This document shows, one piece after another, positions 47,666 through 56,933 of a stretch of DNA of 64,000 nt. The stretch's first letter is position 1. Every line of letters begins with the position of its first letter. This DNA comes from Sulfoacidibacillus thermotolerans (GTDB lineage Bacteria > Bacillota > Bacilli > Alicyclobacillales > SLC66), in assembly GCF_003144315.1 (NCBI RefSeq), contig NZ_MPDK01000005.1, positions 62,001 through 126,000 on the forward strand, in the 5' to 3' direction. Position numbers and translations under genes: made by a program. A model generated the notes under the pieces. The model saw only the letters and a program-made list of their open reading frames with translations. It was not told the DNA's origin and ran no database searches.

Positions 47666-48157
47666 GTGGCAAAGGAAGCTTCGTTTGATATTGTCTCTAA
47701 AACAGATTTGCAAGAGGTGGCAAATGCGATACATCAAGTGCAAAAAGAGCTGGAGACGCGGTTTGATTTCAAAGGGAGCAAAAGTGACATTTCTTTGCAC
47801 GACGAGGAGATTGTCGTTGTGAGTGATGATGAATATAAGTTGGCGAGTGTCATCGACATTTTGCAGACCAAGTTAATCAAACGCGGTGTTTCGTTAAAAA
47901 GTCTTGATTATGGTGTGATTGAACCTGCTGCGAAAGGGACGGTGCGCCAAAACATTCGCATTAAGCAGGGGCTTGAACAGGAACTAGCAAAAAAGATTAT
48001 AAAGGTGATTAAGGATTCTAAATTAAAGGTACAAGCTACGTTGCAAGGGGATCAGGTACGCGTCACGGGCAAGAGTCGTGATGACTTGCAACTTGTAATT
48101 CAAAGTTTAAAAGAACAAGATTTTCCGGTTGATTTGCAATTTGTCAACTATCGTTAA
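47666..48157 (+). CDS. YajQ-family nucleotide-binding protein
   Basis: YajQ proteins bind RNA or nucleotides, and some bind cyclic di-GMP. The 163-residue protein has the diagnostic [45 protein letters not shown] and [21 protein letters not shown] segments. GTG 47666 follows AGGAGGGG at a good distance. Function in this organism cannot be told. Confidence 0.95.
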   Translation: MAKEASFDIVSKTDLQEVANAIHQVQKELETRFDFKGSKSDISLHDEEIVVVSDDEYKLASVIDILQTKLIKRGVSLKSLDYGVIEPAAKGTVRQNIRIKQGLEQELAKKIIKVIKDSKLKVQATLQGDQVRVTGKSRDDLQLVIQSLKEQDFPVDLQFVNYR

Positions 48158-48179
48158 CGTGTACTGTGCACAATAAGTT

Positions 48180-48208
48180 TTGACACTTCATCCGGAACAC
48201 TCTATAAT
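48180..48208 (+). promoter_or_regulatory. Consensus SigA promoter ahead of rimO
   Basis: TTGACA (48180-48185) and TATAAT (48203-48208) match the consensus exactly with 17-base spacing. An intrinsic terminator starts only about 25 bases after the predicted transcription start. Confidence 0.88.
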
Positions 48209-48236
48209 TTACAAGAGTGAAATGAGTACATGGAAA

Positions 48237-48264
48237 GTAGCGGCGAATTCCGCTGCATTTTTTT
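48237..48264 (+). terminator. Intrinsic terminator in the rimO leader
   Basis: GTAGCGG (48237-48243) pairs with CCGCTGC (48250-48256), seven pairs with one G-U, around a six-base loop. A and then TTTTTTT follow (48258-48264). It lies between a consensus promoter and rimO, so it either attenuates rimO or ends a roughly 50-base RNA. Confidence 0.7.
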
Positions 48265-48293
48265 GCCTTGCTGTACTGTGGAGGAAGATGACG

Positions 48294-49616
48294 ATGGCAA
48301 ATCAGCGCGTTTCGATTGTAACTCTAGGCTGCGAAAAAAACGCGGTAGACTCAGAAGTTATGGTCGGATTGATGGAGCAAAAGGGATATACCATGACGGA
48401 TGATCCGGATTTGGCGGATGTTGTCATCGTGAATACATGTGCGTTTATCGATGCTGCGAAGCAAGAATCGATTGACACCATTTTGCGAATCGCAGCAGAC
48501 AAGCATCCCGGCAAAAAATTGCTGGTTGCTGGATGCATGGCGCAACGCTACGCTGCGGAATTGTTAGAGGAGATTCCTGAGATTGATGGACTTGTAGGCA
48601 CGGGGGAGTTTCCTCGCATTGTCGACCTGATTGAGCGGGTTAAAAGTGGCGAACGTCCAAAGTGGACGGGGAATCCCGTATACATTTATGATGAGTTCAC
48701 GCCGCGCAAGACTGCAAAAGGACCTTCTGCATATATTAAGATTGCGGAAGGGTGCGACCATAAGTGCACGTTTTGTGTGATCCCGCAGATGCGTGGTGCA
48801 TTTCGCTCGCGTCCAATTGAAAGCATCGTCGCTGAGGCTAAGCAGTTGGTTGCTCAAGGTGTGCGTGAAGTGAATTTGATCGCTCAGGATTCGACACAGT
48901 ATGGATTGGATTTGTATGGGAAGCGACAATTGCCGGAGTTGTTGCACGCATTACATGGGATTGAAGATTTGCAATGGATTCGTCTGCATTACGCGTATCC
49001 AGGGTATTTTACGGATGAACTGATTGAGGCTTTTCGGATTTTGCCAAAAGTTGTGAAGTATGTAGACATGCCTTTGCAGCATTCGGAAGACCATATTTTG
49101 CGGTCAATGCAGCGTCCTGGACGGCAGCGGCATATTCGCGAATTGGTGAAGAAAATCAGAGAACGCATACCTGGCGTCGTTTTGCGTTCGTCCTTTATTG
49201 TTGGCTTTCCAGGTGAAACAGAGGAAGATTTCCAAAACTTGAAGGCGTTTGTCGAAGAGGTTGGTTTTGACCATGTAGGTGTTTTTACTTACTCGGCAGA
49301 AGAGTCTTCTTTGGCAGCAACGTTTACAAATCAAGTGGACGACGCAGAGAAGGAGCGGCGTGCAAGTGAACTCATGGAAACTGCCCGGCGTGTGGCTGCA
49401 GAGCGCATGGGTCGCTACGTTGGGGAAGTCGTTCCCGTACTGATTGAAGGCTACGATCAAGCGGATCGCTCTGTATACGTGGGAAGAACCCCGTTTGACG
49501 CGAAAGAAATTGACGGTCTGGTCTATGTGACAGGTGTTGATTTACAGATCGGTTCGATTGTTCCAGTGCGCATTTCACATGCATTTGAATTTGATCTTGT
49601 GGGGGAGGCCGTCTAA
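48294..49616 (+). CDS. rimO: Ribosomal protein S12 methylthiotransferase RimO
   Basis: RimO adds a methylthio group to an aspartate of S12 using two iron-sulfur clusters. The 440-residue protein has the three N-terminal cluster cysteines (VTLGCEKN, VNTCAFI, VAGCMAQ), the radical-SAM motif CDHKCTFC near residue 155, and a C-terminal TRAM domain. ATG 48294 is 8 bases after GGAGGAAG; ATG 48288 is too close to it. A consensus promoter and terminator precede the gene. Confidence 0.95.
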   Translation: MANQRVSIVTLGCEKNAVDSEVMVGLMEQKGYTMTDDPDLADVVIVNTCAFIDAAKQESIDTILRIAADKHPGKKLLVAGCMAQRYAAELLEEIPEIDGLVGTGEFPRIVDLIERVKSGERPKWTGNPVYIYDEFTPRKTAKGPSAYIKIAEGCDHKCTFCVIPQMRGAFRSRPIESIVAEAKQLVAQGVREVNLIAQDSTQYGLDLYGKRQLPELLHALHGIEDLQWIRLHYAYPGYFTDELIEAFRILPKVVKYVDMPLQHSEDHILRSMQRPGRQRHIRELVKKIRERIPGVVLRSSFIVGFPGETEEDFQNLKAFVEEVGFDHVGVFTYSAEESSLAATFTNQVDDAEKERRASELMETARRVAAERMGRYVGEVVPVLIEGYDQADRSVYVGRTPFDAKEIDGLVYVTGVDLQIGSIVPVRISHAFEFDLVGEAV

Positions 49617-50195
49617 GTGAATCTGGCTAACCGCATCACTGTAGCCAGAATGATCATGGTGCCGGTTGTCATGCTGTTTTTGCTGGTGCGCATTCCGCTG
49701 TTTGAGGTGCACGCAGGTGGTCGTGTGATCTCTGGCGGCGAACTGATAGCTGCGTTCGTGTTTATAATTGCTGCCAGTACGGACAGTTTGGACGGATATA
49801 TCGCTCGCAAACGAAAGTTAATCACTAATTTTGGGAAGTTTATGGATCCGCTCGCGGACAAACTTCTTGTATCTACGGCGCTTATTTGTCTGGTTGCTTT
49901 GCAAAAAATTCCAGCATGGATTGCGATTCTCATCATTGCACGCGAATTTGCGGTCACAGGATTACGTGCGGTGGCTTCAACAGAAGGAGAAGTCATAGCG
50001 GCAAGTGGACTTGGAAAGTGGAAGACCATTTTGCAGATGATCGCTCTTGTGGAGGTTATGATCGGGGACTTTCCTTTCTCTTATTTGGGAATTCCCTTTG
50101 ATTTGATCACCTTGTATGCAGCAGCAATTATGACAATTGTGAGTGGAGTGGATTATTTTCTTAAAAATCGGCATGTCCTTGGCGCTCAGTCATAA
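49617..50195 (+). CDS. pgsA: CDP-diacylglycerol-glycerol-3-phosphate 3-phosphatidyltransferase
   Basis: PgsA makes phosphatidylglycerol phosphate from CDP-diacylglycerol. The 192-residue membrane protein begins MNLANRITVARMIMVPVVML and carries the CDP-alcohol phosphotransferase motif DGYIARKRKLITNFGKFMDP followed by LADK, with the metal-binding aspartates present. GTG 49617 directly follows the rimO stop; GGGGGAGG serves as ribosome site. Confidence 0.96.
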   Translation: MNLANRITVARMIMVPVVMLFLLVRIPLFEVHAGGRVISGGELIAAFVFIIAASTDSLDGYIARKRKLITNFGKFMDPLADKLLVSTALICLVALQKIPAWIAILIIAREFAVTGLRAVASTEGEVIAASGLGKWKTILQMIALVEVMIGDFPFSYLGIPFDLITLYAAAIMTIVSGVDYFLKNRHVLGAQS

Positions 50196-50234
50196 TGCCA
50201 GGCCGCTTATTTGGCGGATAGGGGTGTCGCATAA

Positions 50235-51476
50235 GTGCTTACAGCAGAATTGATTGCAGTCGGAACAGAAATTTTATTGGGGCAAATTGAAAATACGCAT
50301 GCGCGCTATTTGTCTGAAGAATTGGCTAAACTTGGGGTATCGGTTTATTTCCACTCAGTTGTAGGGGATAATATGGATCGCCTAACGGAGCTCGTGAAAT
50401 TGGCGCTCACGCGTTCGCAAGTCATCCTGATAACGGGTGGGTTAGGACCTACAGGAGACGATGTTACGCGCGATGCGGTTGCTGATGCCTGTGGAGTTGC
50501 TCTGCAATTTTCAGCCCAGGCGTATGAACAACATGTGCTCCCTTATTTTCACCGCATCGGCAAAGAGCCTGCAGATGTCAATCGCCGTCAGGCTTTACGT
50601 ATTGGAGATGCGGAGTTTTTACCTAATCCGCGCGGAACAGCTCCTGGACAATACGTCCGTCATGAGGGGCGGCATCTCTTTTTATTGCCTGGTCCTCCAC
50701 TTGAGATGCGGCCGATGTTTGAGGAAACTGTGTTGCCAAGGTTGCTGAATTTGGTTGGCTCCGCTGTGATTTTTAGTCGTGTTTTGCACCTGTATGGGAT
50801 TGGGGAATCAGATGTCGAATCTATGTTGTTGGATCTGTTAAAAACGCAAACGAATCCTACCATTGCACCACTTGCTTCAGAAGGTGAGATGGTTTTGCGG
50901 TTAACAGCTCGAGCAACGACAGAGGATGAAGCAAAAGCGCTGATAGCGCCTGTTGAAAAAGAGCTTATGCAGCGTTTGGGTGACTATGTATACGGGTTTG
51001 ACGGAGTGAGCCTGGCGAGCGTAGTATTTGAAGCTTTGCGAAATCGTCAAAAACGGGTTGCGTTTGCGGAAAGTTGTACAGGTGGGCTGCTTAGCTCTAT
51101 GCTTGTGGACTTGCCTGGAAGTTCTGAAGTCTTTGAGGGGTCTTTGATTTCGTATTCGGATCGGGTGAAGGCTCGCGAATTAGGGGTATCCGAAGAACTG
51201 TTGCGAACCTATGGCGCTGTAAGCGAAGAAGTTGCTCGCGCGATGGCTGAAGGAGTTCGCACAGTGCTCCATACAGATTATGGTGTGAGCGTCACGGGAA
51301 TTGCAGGGCCTGGGGGTGGAACTGTAGATAAGCCAGTTGGTTTAGTCTACGTTGCAGTCGCTGGTCAAGAAGGAATTCGCGTGGCAAGGAAGGTTTTTCC
51401 TGGCGATCGAATGCAAGTGAGAATTCGATCAGCTAAATTGGCGCTATATCAACTTTTACAAGAGTTAACAAGATGA
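50235..51476 (+). CDS. cinA: CinA competence/damage-inducible protein
   Basis: CinA combines a MoCF-like domain with a C-terminal NMN-deamidase-like domain and is coexpressed with recA in many Firmicutes. The 413-residue protein has AVGTEILLGQIENTH, ITGGLGPTGDDVTRDA and NPRGTAPGQ in the N-terminal half. AESCTGGLLSSMLVDLPGSS and TGIAGPGGGT mark the PncC-like C-terminal domain. GTG 50235 follows AGGGGTG at a longish distance. Here a helicase gene separates it from recA. Confidence 0.96.
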   Translation: MLTAELIAVGTEILLGQIENTHARYLSEELAKLGVSVYFHSVVGDNMDRLTELVKLALTRSQVILITGGLGPTGDDVTRDAVADACGVALQFSAQAYEQHVLPYFHRIGKEPADVNRRQALRIGDAEFLPNPRGTAPGQYVRHEGRHLFLLPGPPLEMRPMFEETVLPRLLNLVGSAVIFSRVLHLYGIGESDVESMLLDLLKTQTNPTIAPLASEGEMVLRLTARATTEDEAKALIAPVEKELMQRLGDYVYGFDGVSLASVVFEALRNRQKRVAFAESCTGGLLSSMLVDLPGSSEVFEGSLISYSDRVKARELGVSEELLRTYGAVSEEVARAMAEGVRTVLHTDYGVSVTGIAGPGGGTVDKPVGLVYVAVAGQEGIRVARKVFPGDRMQVRIRSAKLALYQLLQELTR

Positions 51477-51489
51477 TGAGGGTGATTGA

Positions 51490-53094
51490 ATGACGTCGTT
51501 TTTAGAATTTAATTTGAGTAAAAAATTGCAAGAAGCGATTGATGAGATGGGATATGAAGAACCATCACCTATTCAAAGTACATGCATTCCTTTGATTTTA
51601 GAGGGGAAAGACGTAATCGGACAAGCTCAAACGGGAACGGGGAAAACAGCTGCTTTTGGGATTCCGCTTGTCGAGGCGGCGACGAATAGTCGCTATGTGC
51701 AGGCGATTGTATTGCTTCCGACCCGCGAACTTGCGATTCAAGTGGCTGGAGAAATGCGTAAGATCGCAAAGTTTAAACGCGTACGCACGTTACCGATTTA
51801 TGGTGGACAGTCTATTGGACATCAGATCCGCGCGCTAGAGCAAGGGGTCAATATCGTGATTGGAACACCAGGGCGCGTCTTAGACCATCTGCGGCGTGGG
51901 ACTTTGAAGCTCGATCGGGTAAAGACCGTCGTTTTGGATGAAGCTGATGAAATGTTAGATATGGGATTTATTGAAGATATTGAGGCAATTCTTCAGGCGA
52001 TTCCAGAGGATCGGCAAACACTTTTGTTTTCTGCGACAATTCCTCCTGAAGTAAAACGTCTTTCTAATCGCTATATGAAAAATCCAGAACACGTGCAAAT
52101 GACACGCGGCGAAATGACCGTTCCGCTGATTGATCAAGTTTATTACAAAGTGCTAGAGCGCACCAAACTTGACAGTATGTGTCGAATTATTGACAGTGAA
52201 GATGTGACGCTTGGCATTATTTTTTGCCGTACAAAACGCGGCGTTGATGAGTTAACAGAAGCGTTGATTGCTCGTGGGTACTTGGCAGATGGTTTGCATG
52301 GCGATTTGAGTCAAGCACAGCGCGATCGCGTCATGAAACGCTTTCGCACAGGTGATATTGAACTGCTCGTCGCGACAGATGTCGCAGCGCGCGGAATTGA
52401 CGTCGGGAATGTCACGCATGTATTTAACTATGACATTCCGCAGGACACTGAAGCGTACGTACATCGCATTGGCCGTACGGGGCGTGCAGGTCGTCGCGGA
52501 TTAGCCATTACCCTCGTTACACCACGCGAGTATAAGTTATTAAAGACGATTCAAAGAGATACAAAAGCGACAATCCAAGTGCGTGAAGTTCCTTCACTTG
52601 CAGATGTTGCAGAGCGTCAAGCAGAGATTTGGCGTGATCGTTTGTATCAAGCTGTACAAGAAGGTGGACTCGCTCATTACCGTGCGGTTCTTGGTAAGTT
52701 GGTTGATGAACTAGACCCGATCGACCTCGCAGCAGCTGCACTTAAACTCGCATCTGCAGGTGAATTGGAAGCGGATGAGAGTGAACAATATGATTTTGGT
52801 GATACAGGGGCAGCTCCTGGTATGGTGCGCTTTTTCGTGAACATTGGACGCAGTGCCCGAATGTCCCCTGGCGATTTAGTGCGCATGATTTCCGAGGAGG
52901 CAGGGATTCCAAGCAATACCGTGGGTAAAATCGATATTTTTGACAAGTTTACATTTGTTGAAGTGGAAGAAGAGTCTGCCCCCTTTGTGTTTGAAGCGCT
53001 TCGTCAAGCGCGAGTAAATGGGATGAGGATTAATTTAGAACCAGCTCGTCCGCGCTCCATGGGAAGTTCCATGCGGCATTATAGTAAGGCGTAA
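51490..53094 (+). CDS. DEAD-box RNA helicase with DbpA-type RNA-binding domain
   Basis: The 534-residue ATP-dependent RNA helicase has the full motif set: Q motif with EEPSPIQ, GQAQTGTGKTAAFG (about 37-50), PTRELAIQV, DEADEMLDMGF, SATIPPE, IIFCRTKRGVDEL, ATDVAARGIDV and HRIGRTGRAGRRG. The C-terminal 75 residues (MVRFFVNIGRSARMSPGDL and on) form a DbpA-type RRM, as in CshA/DeaD/DbpA enzymes that act on rRNA or mRNA decay. Its place between cinA and recA is unlike B. subtilis, where the two are adjacent. Confidence 0.95.
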   Translation: MTSFLEFNLSKKLQEAIDEMGYEEPSPIQSTCIPLILEGKDVIGQAQTGTGKTAAFGIPLVEAATNSRYVQAIVLLPTRELAIQVAGEMRKIAKFKRVRTLPIYGGQSIGHQIRALEQGVNIVIGTPGRVLDHLRRGTLKLDRVKTVVLDEADEMLDMGFIEDIEAILQAIPEDRQTLLFSATIPPEVKRLSNRYMKNPEHVQMTRGEMTVPLIDQVYYKVLERTKLDSMCRIIDSEDVTLGIIFCRTKRGVDELTEALIARGYLADGLHGDLSQAQRDRVMKRFRTGDIELLVATDVAARGIDVGNVTHVFNYDIPQDTEAYVHRIGRTGRAGRRGLAITLVTPREYKLLKTIQRDTKATIQVREVPSLADVAERQAEIWRDRLYQAVQEGGLAHYRAVLGKLVDELDPIDLAAAALKLASAGELEADESEQYDFGDTGAAPGMVRFFVNIGRSARMSPGDLVRMISEEAGIPSNTVGKIDIFDKFTFVEVEEESAPFVFEALRQARVNGMRINLEPARPRSMGSSMRHYSKA

Positions 53095-53172
53095 AGTTTA
53101 GGTCTGATCAGAGTCGAAGATGGTGATTGTGTTCGGCTAGGAGTGTAGACCAGGAAGTTACTACGAGGTTCA

Positions 53173-53208
53173 GAGGGTCGTTGCGCTGTGAGTTGCGTAA
53201 CGACCTTT
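53173..53208 (+). terminator. Hairpin after the helicase gene, probable terminator
   Basis: GGTCGTT (53176-53182) pairs with AACGACC (53199-53205), extendable outward with G-U pairs. Only TTTCT follows, so termination may be partial. Confidence 0.5.
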
Positions 53209-53241
53209 CTGGTGTAGAGTGAGTTTTCTTTTGGATATATA

Positions 53242-53255
53242 CGAACAAACGTTTG
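53242..53255 (+). promoter_or_regulatory. LexA (DinR) box of recA
   Basis: CGAACAAACGTTTG fits the Gram-positive LexA consensus CGAAC-N4-GTTCG with one mismatch in the right half. Its 3' end overlaps the recA -35 element, so LexA bound there would block polymerase. Confidence 0.8.
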
Positions 53256-53281
53256 TGTTTTTTGTGTCTTGCGAGTACAAT
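53253..53281 (+). promoter_or_regulatory. SigA promoter of recA-recX
   Basis: TTGTGT (53253-53258) and TACAAT (53276-53281) are 17 bases apart. The -35 element overlaps the LexA box. The recA leader would be about 70 bases. Confidence 0.7.
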
Positions 53282-53360
53282 ACGATTGACGGGAAATATG
53301 ATTTTGATCAGTGATAAGATGATGGTATGTAGGATGCATGAAGAAAGGGATGTGGAGCGG

Positions 53361-54416
53361 GTGGCAGATCGCAAGACAGCGTTAGATCTGGCGCTAAAAC
53401 AGATTGAGAAACAATTCGGCAAGGGATCTATTATGCGCCTTGGAGAAGCTTCGTCAACGATGAACATCGAAACTGTATCTTCTGGATCTTTGGCGCTTGA
53501 TATTGCCTTAGGAGTCGGAGGTTTTCCGCGAGGGCGGATTATTGAAATTTACGGTCCTGAATCATCTGGAAAAACGACAGTTGCTTTACATGCGATTGCG
53601 GAAGTTCAGCGCCTTGGAGGACAAGCTGCGTTTATTGATGCAGAACATGCACTTGATCCCTTATACGCGCAAAAACTTGGGGTTAATATCGATGAGATGC
53701 TCATTTCACAGCCAGATACAGGAGAGCAAGCGCTGGAGATCGCTGAAGCTTTAGTTCGCAGTGGCGCTGTAGATATTATCGTGATTGACTCTGTGGCTGC
53801 GCTTGTCCCAAAGGCAGAGATTGAAGGGGAGATGGGCGATTCGCATGTAGGATTGCAAGCTCGCTTGATGTCACAAGCACTTCGGAAGTTGAGTGGAGCG
53901 ATTAACAAGTCAAAGACGATCGCGATTTTCATCAATCAAATCCGCGAAAAAGTCGGTGTGATGTTTGGAAATCCAGAGACGACGACAGGTGGGAGAGCAC
54001 TAAAGTTTTACTCGACAATACGCCTTGAAGTGAGACGTGGTGAATCGCTTAAGCAGGGAAATGATCTGGTAGGAAGTCGCACGAAGATTAAAGTTGTGAA
54101 AAATAAAGTGGCACCGCCATTTAAACAAGTTGAAGTAGATATTATGTTTGGTGAAGGAATTTCTCGCGTAGGAAGTATCGTCGATCTTGGCACAGAATTA
54201 GACATTATTCAAAAGAGCGGCGCTTGGTATTCCTATGGAGAAGAGCGATTGGGTCAAGGCAAAGAGAATGCAAAACAATATCTAAAGGATCACGCAGATG
54301 TTGCGGCGCGAATCGAAGCAAAAATCCGCGATTTGACAATTACGTCTGGATTAACAGCTCCAGTTGCTTTTGGCAATGATCAGGTTGATGATGAAGAGTT
54401 TGAGTTTGAAGAATAG
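53361..54416 (+). CDS. recA: Recombinase A
   Basis: RecA drives homologous recombination and SOS induction. I chose GTG 53361, giving [20 protein letters not shown] as in Bacillus; the frame is open further upstream but across the promoter. The 351-residue protein has the Walker [16 protein letters not shown] (about 64-78), [22 protein letters not shown], the L2-loop region with [20 protein letters not shown], and an acidic C-terminus. recX follows after 14 bases. Confidence 0.99.
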   Translation: MADRKTALDLALKQIEKQFGKGSIMRLGEASSTMNIETVSSGSLALDIALGVGGFPRGRIIEIYGPESSGKTTVALHAIAEVQRLGGQAAFIDAEHALDPLYAQKLGVNIDEMLISQPDTGEQALEIAEALVRSGAVDIIVIDSVAALVPKAEIEGEMGDSHVGLQARLMSQALRKLSGAINKSKTIAIFINQIREKVGVMFGNPETTTGGRALKFYSTIRLEVRRGESLKQGNDLVGSRTKIKVVKNKVAPPFKQVEVDIMFGEGISRVGSIVDLGTELDIIQKSGAWYSYGEERLGQGKENAKQYLKDHADVAARIEAKIRDLTITSGLTAPVAFGNDQVDDEEFEFEE

Positions 54417-54430
54417 ACTGTAGGGTCGGG

Positions 54431-55105
54431 ATGATCAAAATGGTGGAACTGCATGTTCGGAAGATGATAAAAGATCCCGACAGCCCATGGCGCACATTTT
54501 TGAAATTAGAAGATGGGACTGTTGTCGGTCCATATTTAGTGACGAGTGCAGAGCGTGTAGGTGTACAGATTGGAAGTGTATACGATGAAGTTGTAAGAGT
54601 AGCGCTTTCTCATGCAGACGCGTTGCAACTTGCAATTGAAGATGCAGTGAGTTACCTAAAGCGAAAGGCGCGAACCGAATCTGAGGTTTTTCGCTATCTA
54701 ACGAAGAAGTGTCAATATGATGAGTCGATTGCTTTAGAAACGCTCGATTGGTTGAAACAGTATCGTGCAATCGACGATGGTGAATTCATCCGCATAGCGG
54801 TCTCTACTGCACAAAATGTGTCTAGTTCCCCGAGTAAACGCGCGCTAACTGCAAAAATGCGAAGGCGGGGGATTGCTAAGGAGCAGATTGCAAAAGTTTT
54901 GCAAACACATGACTATGATGAGTTTAAAGGTGCTTTGCAAGTAGCGAGGAGAAAACTTGATCACATTGAACGCAAGTTAGAGAAAGAGGCAGTACCTCTG
55001 GGGGATCGAGAACGCAAAAAAAAGGCGTTATTAGGAGCATTTTTAGGTAGAAAGGGATACTCTTCCGCGACGATACATAAAGTGTTTGACCATCTCCTAG
55101 ACTAG
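54431..55105 (+). CDS. recX: RecA regulator RecX
   Basis: RecX modulates RecA filaments. The 224-residue basic, helical protein has three tandem three-helix repeats typical of RecX, for example AVSYLKRKARTESEVFRYLT, ALETLDWLKQYRAIDDGEF and ALLGAFLGRKGYSSATIHKV. ATG 54431 lies 14 bases after recA with a weak GGG-rich site; ATG 54440 is an alternative. It is probably expressed with recA under SOS control. Confidence 0.9.
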   Translation: MIKMVELHVRKMIKDPDSPWRTFLKLEDGTVVGPYLVTSAERVGVQIGSVYDEVVRVALSHADALQLAIEDAVSYLKRKARTESEVFRYLTKKCQYDESIALETLDWLKQYRAIDDGEFIRIAVSTAQNVSSSPSKRALTAKMRRRGIAKEQIAKVLQTHDYDEFKGALQVARRKLDHIERKLEKEAVPLGDRERKKKALLGAFLGRKGYSSATIHKVFDHLLD

Positions 55106-55121
55106 CGGGACGCGTTTTTGG

Positions 55122-55150
55122 TTGACAGGGATTGGCATGTGCCGTATACT
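55122..55150 (+). promoter_or_regulatory. Strong SigA promoter of rny
   Basis: TTGACA (55122-55127) and TATACT (55145-55150) have 17-base spacing, one mismatch from consensus. The leader to rny is about 125 bases and contains a hairpin (55208-55234). Confidence 0.85.
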
Positions 55151-55207
55151 TTAATATGCGTATACCTGCTGTTTTTGAAAAGTGATGAATAACGGTTGAA
55201 AATGTTG

Positions 55208-55234
55208 CATTCAGTATTTGACTAAAACTGAATG
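55208..55234 (+). other. Hairpin in the rny leader
   Basis: CATTCAGT (55208-55215) pairs with ACTGAATG (55227-55234) around an 11-base loop, 45 bases before the rny start. No T run follows, so it is more likely a stability or translation element than a terminator. Confidence 0.5.
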
Positions 55235-55279
55235 TTACTCAGCGTCCCTCTCGGATACGGGTGGGAGGCAGATGAAAAA

Positions 55280-56833
55280 ATGATATCCTCCAGTATGTTC
55301 ATCGTTGCGATTCTTGTTACAGCTGCAGTGGTGGGCGGAGGGATGCTGTTCTGGATACGAGCTCGTAGCAAATCTGTGGAGATGTCCTTAGCAGGCGCGC
55401 GAGCGCAAGCGGAACAAATTGTAGAGTCTGCGAAGAAGACCGCAGAAAGTAAGATTAAGGAAGCTGTTTTAGAGGCCAAAGAAGAGGGCCATCGCATTCG
55501 AAACGACGCGGAGCGAGAGCTTCGCGAACGGCGGATGGAAGTTCAACGTTTAGAACGTCGTTTATTGCAAAAAGAAGAAGCGTTAGATCGCAAGGCAGAG
55601 TCACTCGAAAAACGATTAGAGACGTTAGCTACTGAGGAAAAAGCGGTTGAGGAATTAAAGTTCCAGCTTGAAGAATCGGTAAGACGGCAATCTGAAGAAT
55701 TACAGATGATTTCGGGACTAACGGTTAGTGAAGCAAGACAGTTGATTTTAGCTCAGGTGCGTTCTGAATGTAAGCATGATGCAGCACAGCTTATGAAAGA
55801 GATTGAGCAACAAGCTAAAGAAGAAGCGGATCGCAAAGCGAAAGAGATTATTGCAACGGCAATTCAGCGTTGTGCTGCAGACCATGTGGCAGAAACAACT
55901 GTATCTGTTGTTGCTTTGCCAAGCGATGAAATGAAGGGTCGCATCATCGGTCGCGAAGGTAGAAATATTCGTACCTTAGAGACGTTGACTGGCGTTGATT
56001 TGATCATTGACGATACACCGGAAGCTGTTATATTGTCTGGGTTTGATCCAATTCGCCGAGAAATTGCTCGAATTGCGCTTGAGAAGTTGGTTGCTGATGG
56101 TCGCATCCATCCCGCTCGCATTGAAGAAATGGTGGAAAAAGCTCGTCGTGAAGTGGATGAAAGAATCCGCGAAGAAGGCGAGCAAGCTACTTTTGAGACT
56201 GGGATTCATGGTATGCACCCAGACTTAGTAAAGGTACTTGGCCGATTGAAATATCGCACAAGTTATGGGCAGAATGTGCTGAAACATTCAATTGAGGTTG
56301 CCCACTTAGCTGGGTTGATGGCGGCTGAATTAGGCCTAGATGTGAACTTGGCCAAGCGCGGTGGATTATTGCATGATGTCGGAAAAGCGATTACGCATGA
56401 AGTAGAAGGCTCACATGTGGAGATTGGTGTCGAATTGGCTAAAAAGTATAGAGAACATCCTGTTGTGATCAATTCCATTGCGGCACATCATGGAGATGTT
56501 GAATATACCTCTCCGATCTCAGTATTGGTGGGCGCAGCAGATGCATTGTCTGCTGCGCGACCGGGAGCGAGAAGAGAGTCATTAGACGTATATTTAAAGC
56601 GATTAGAAAGGCTTGAAGAAATTGCATGCTCGTTTAGTGGCGTGGACAAGTCTTATGCGATTCAGGCAGGTAGAGAGATTCGGATTATTGTTAAACCCGA
56701 GCAGGTTGATGACGCTGAGTCGATCCGGGTGGCGAAAGAAATCTCGAAACGCATTGAGAGTGAACTCGACTATCCTGGTCAGATTAAGGTTACCGTCATT
56801 CGCGAGACAAGGGCAGTAGAATACGCAAAATAG
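55280..56833 (+). CDS. rny: Ribonuclease Y
   Basis: RNase Y is the membrane-bound endoribonuclease that starts mRNA decay in Firmicutes. I chose ATG 55280. The 517-residue protein has an N-terminal membrane helix (about 6-27), a long coiled coil (about 35-190), a KH domain ([20 protein letters not shown] near 215), and an HD domain (GLLHDVGKA near 358). Upstream is the mini-ORF ATG-AAA-AAA-TGA (55272-55283), whose stop overlaps this ATG. GGGAGG (55263-55268) suits the mini-ORF better than rny. Confidence 0.96.
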   Translation: MISSSMFIVAILVTAAVVGGGMLFWIRARSKSVEMSLAGARAQAEQIVESAKKTAESKIKEAVLEAKEEGHRIRNDAERELRERRMEVQRLERRLLQKEEALDRKAESLEKRLETLATEEKAVEELKFQLEESVRRQSEELQMISGLTVSEARQLILAQVRSECKHDAAQLMKEIEQQAKEEADRKAKEIIATAIQRCAADHVAETTVSVVALPSDEMKGRIIGREGRNIRTLETLTGVDLIIDDTPEAVILSGFDPIRREIARIALEKLVADGRIHPARIEEMVEKARREVDERIREEGEQATFETGIHGMHPDLVKVLGRLKYRTSYGQNVLKHSIEVAHLAGLMAAELGLDVNLAKRGGLLHDVGKAITHEVEGSHVEIGVELAKKYREHPVVINSIAAHHGDVEYTSPISVLVGAADALSAARPGARRESLDVYLKRLERLEEIACSFSGVDKSYAIQAGREIRIIVKPEQVDDAESIRVAKEISKRIESELDYPGQIKVTVIRETRAVEYAK

Positions 56834-56861
56834 GGCGGCCTCTAAGGCTGCTTTATTTTTC
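56834..56861 (+). terminator. Intrinsic terminator after rny
   Basis: GCGGCC (56835-56840) pairs with GGCTGC (56846-56851), one G-U, loop TCTAA. TTTATTTTTC follows. Confidence 0.65.
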
Positions 56862-56933
56862 TTGTCCGCTAACTTGTGTAGGAACGTGGATAAAACACTA
56901 AATCGTACGGGGCGCAAGCGGGAGCGTGGTGTC

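Noticed and set aside
48180-48293. In-frame upstream extension of rimO
   Set aside because: It would start within the consensus promoter and translate through the terminator; RimO homology starts at ATG 48294.
53253-53360. In-frame upstream extension of recA
   Set aside because: It would begin inside the LexA box and promoter. RecA homology begins at GTG 53361.
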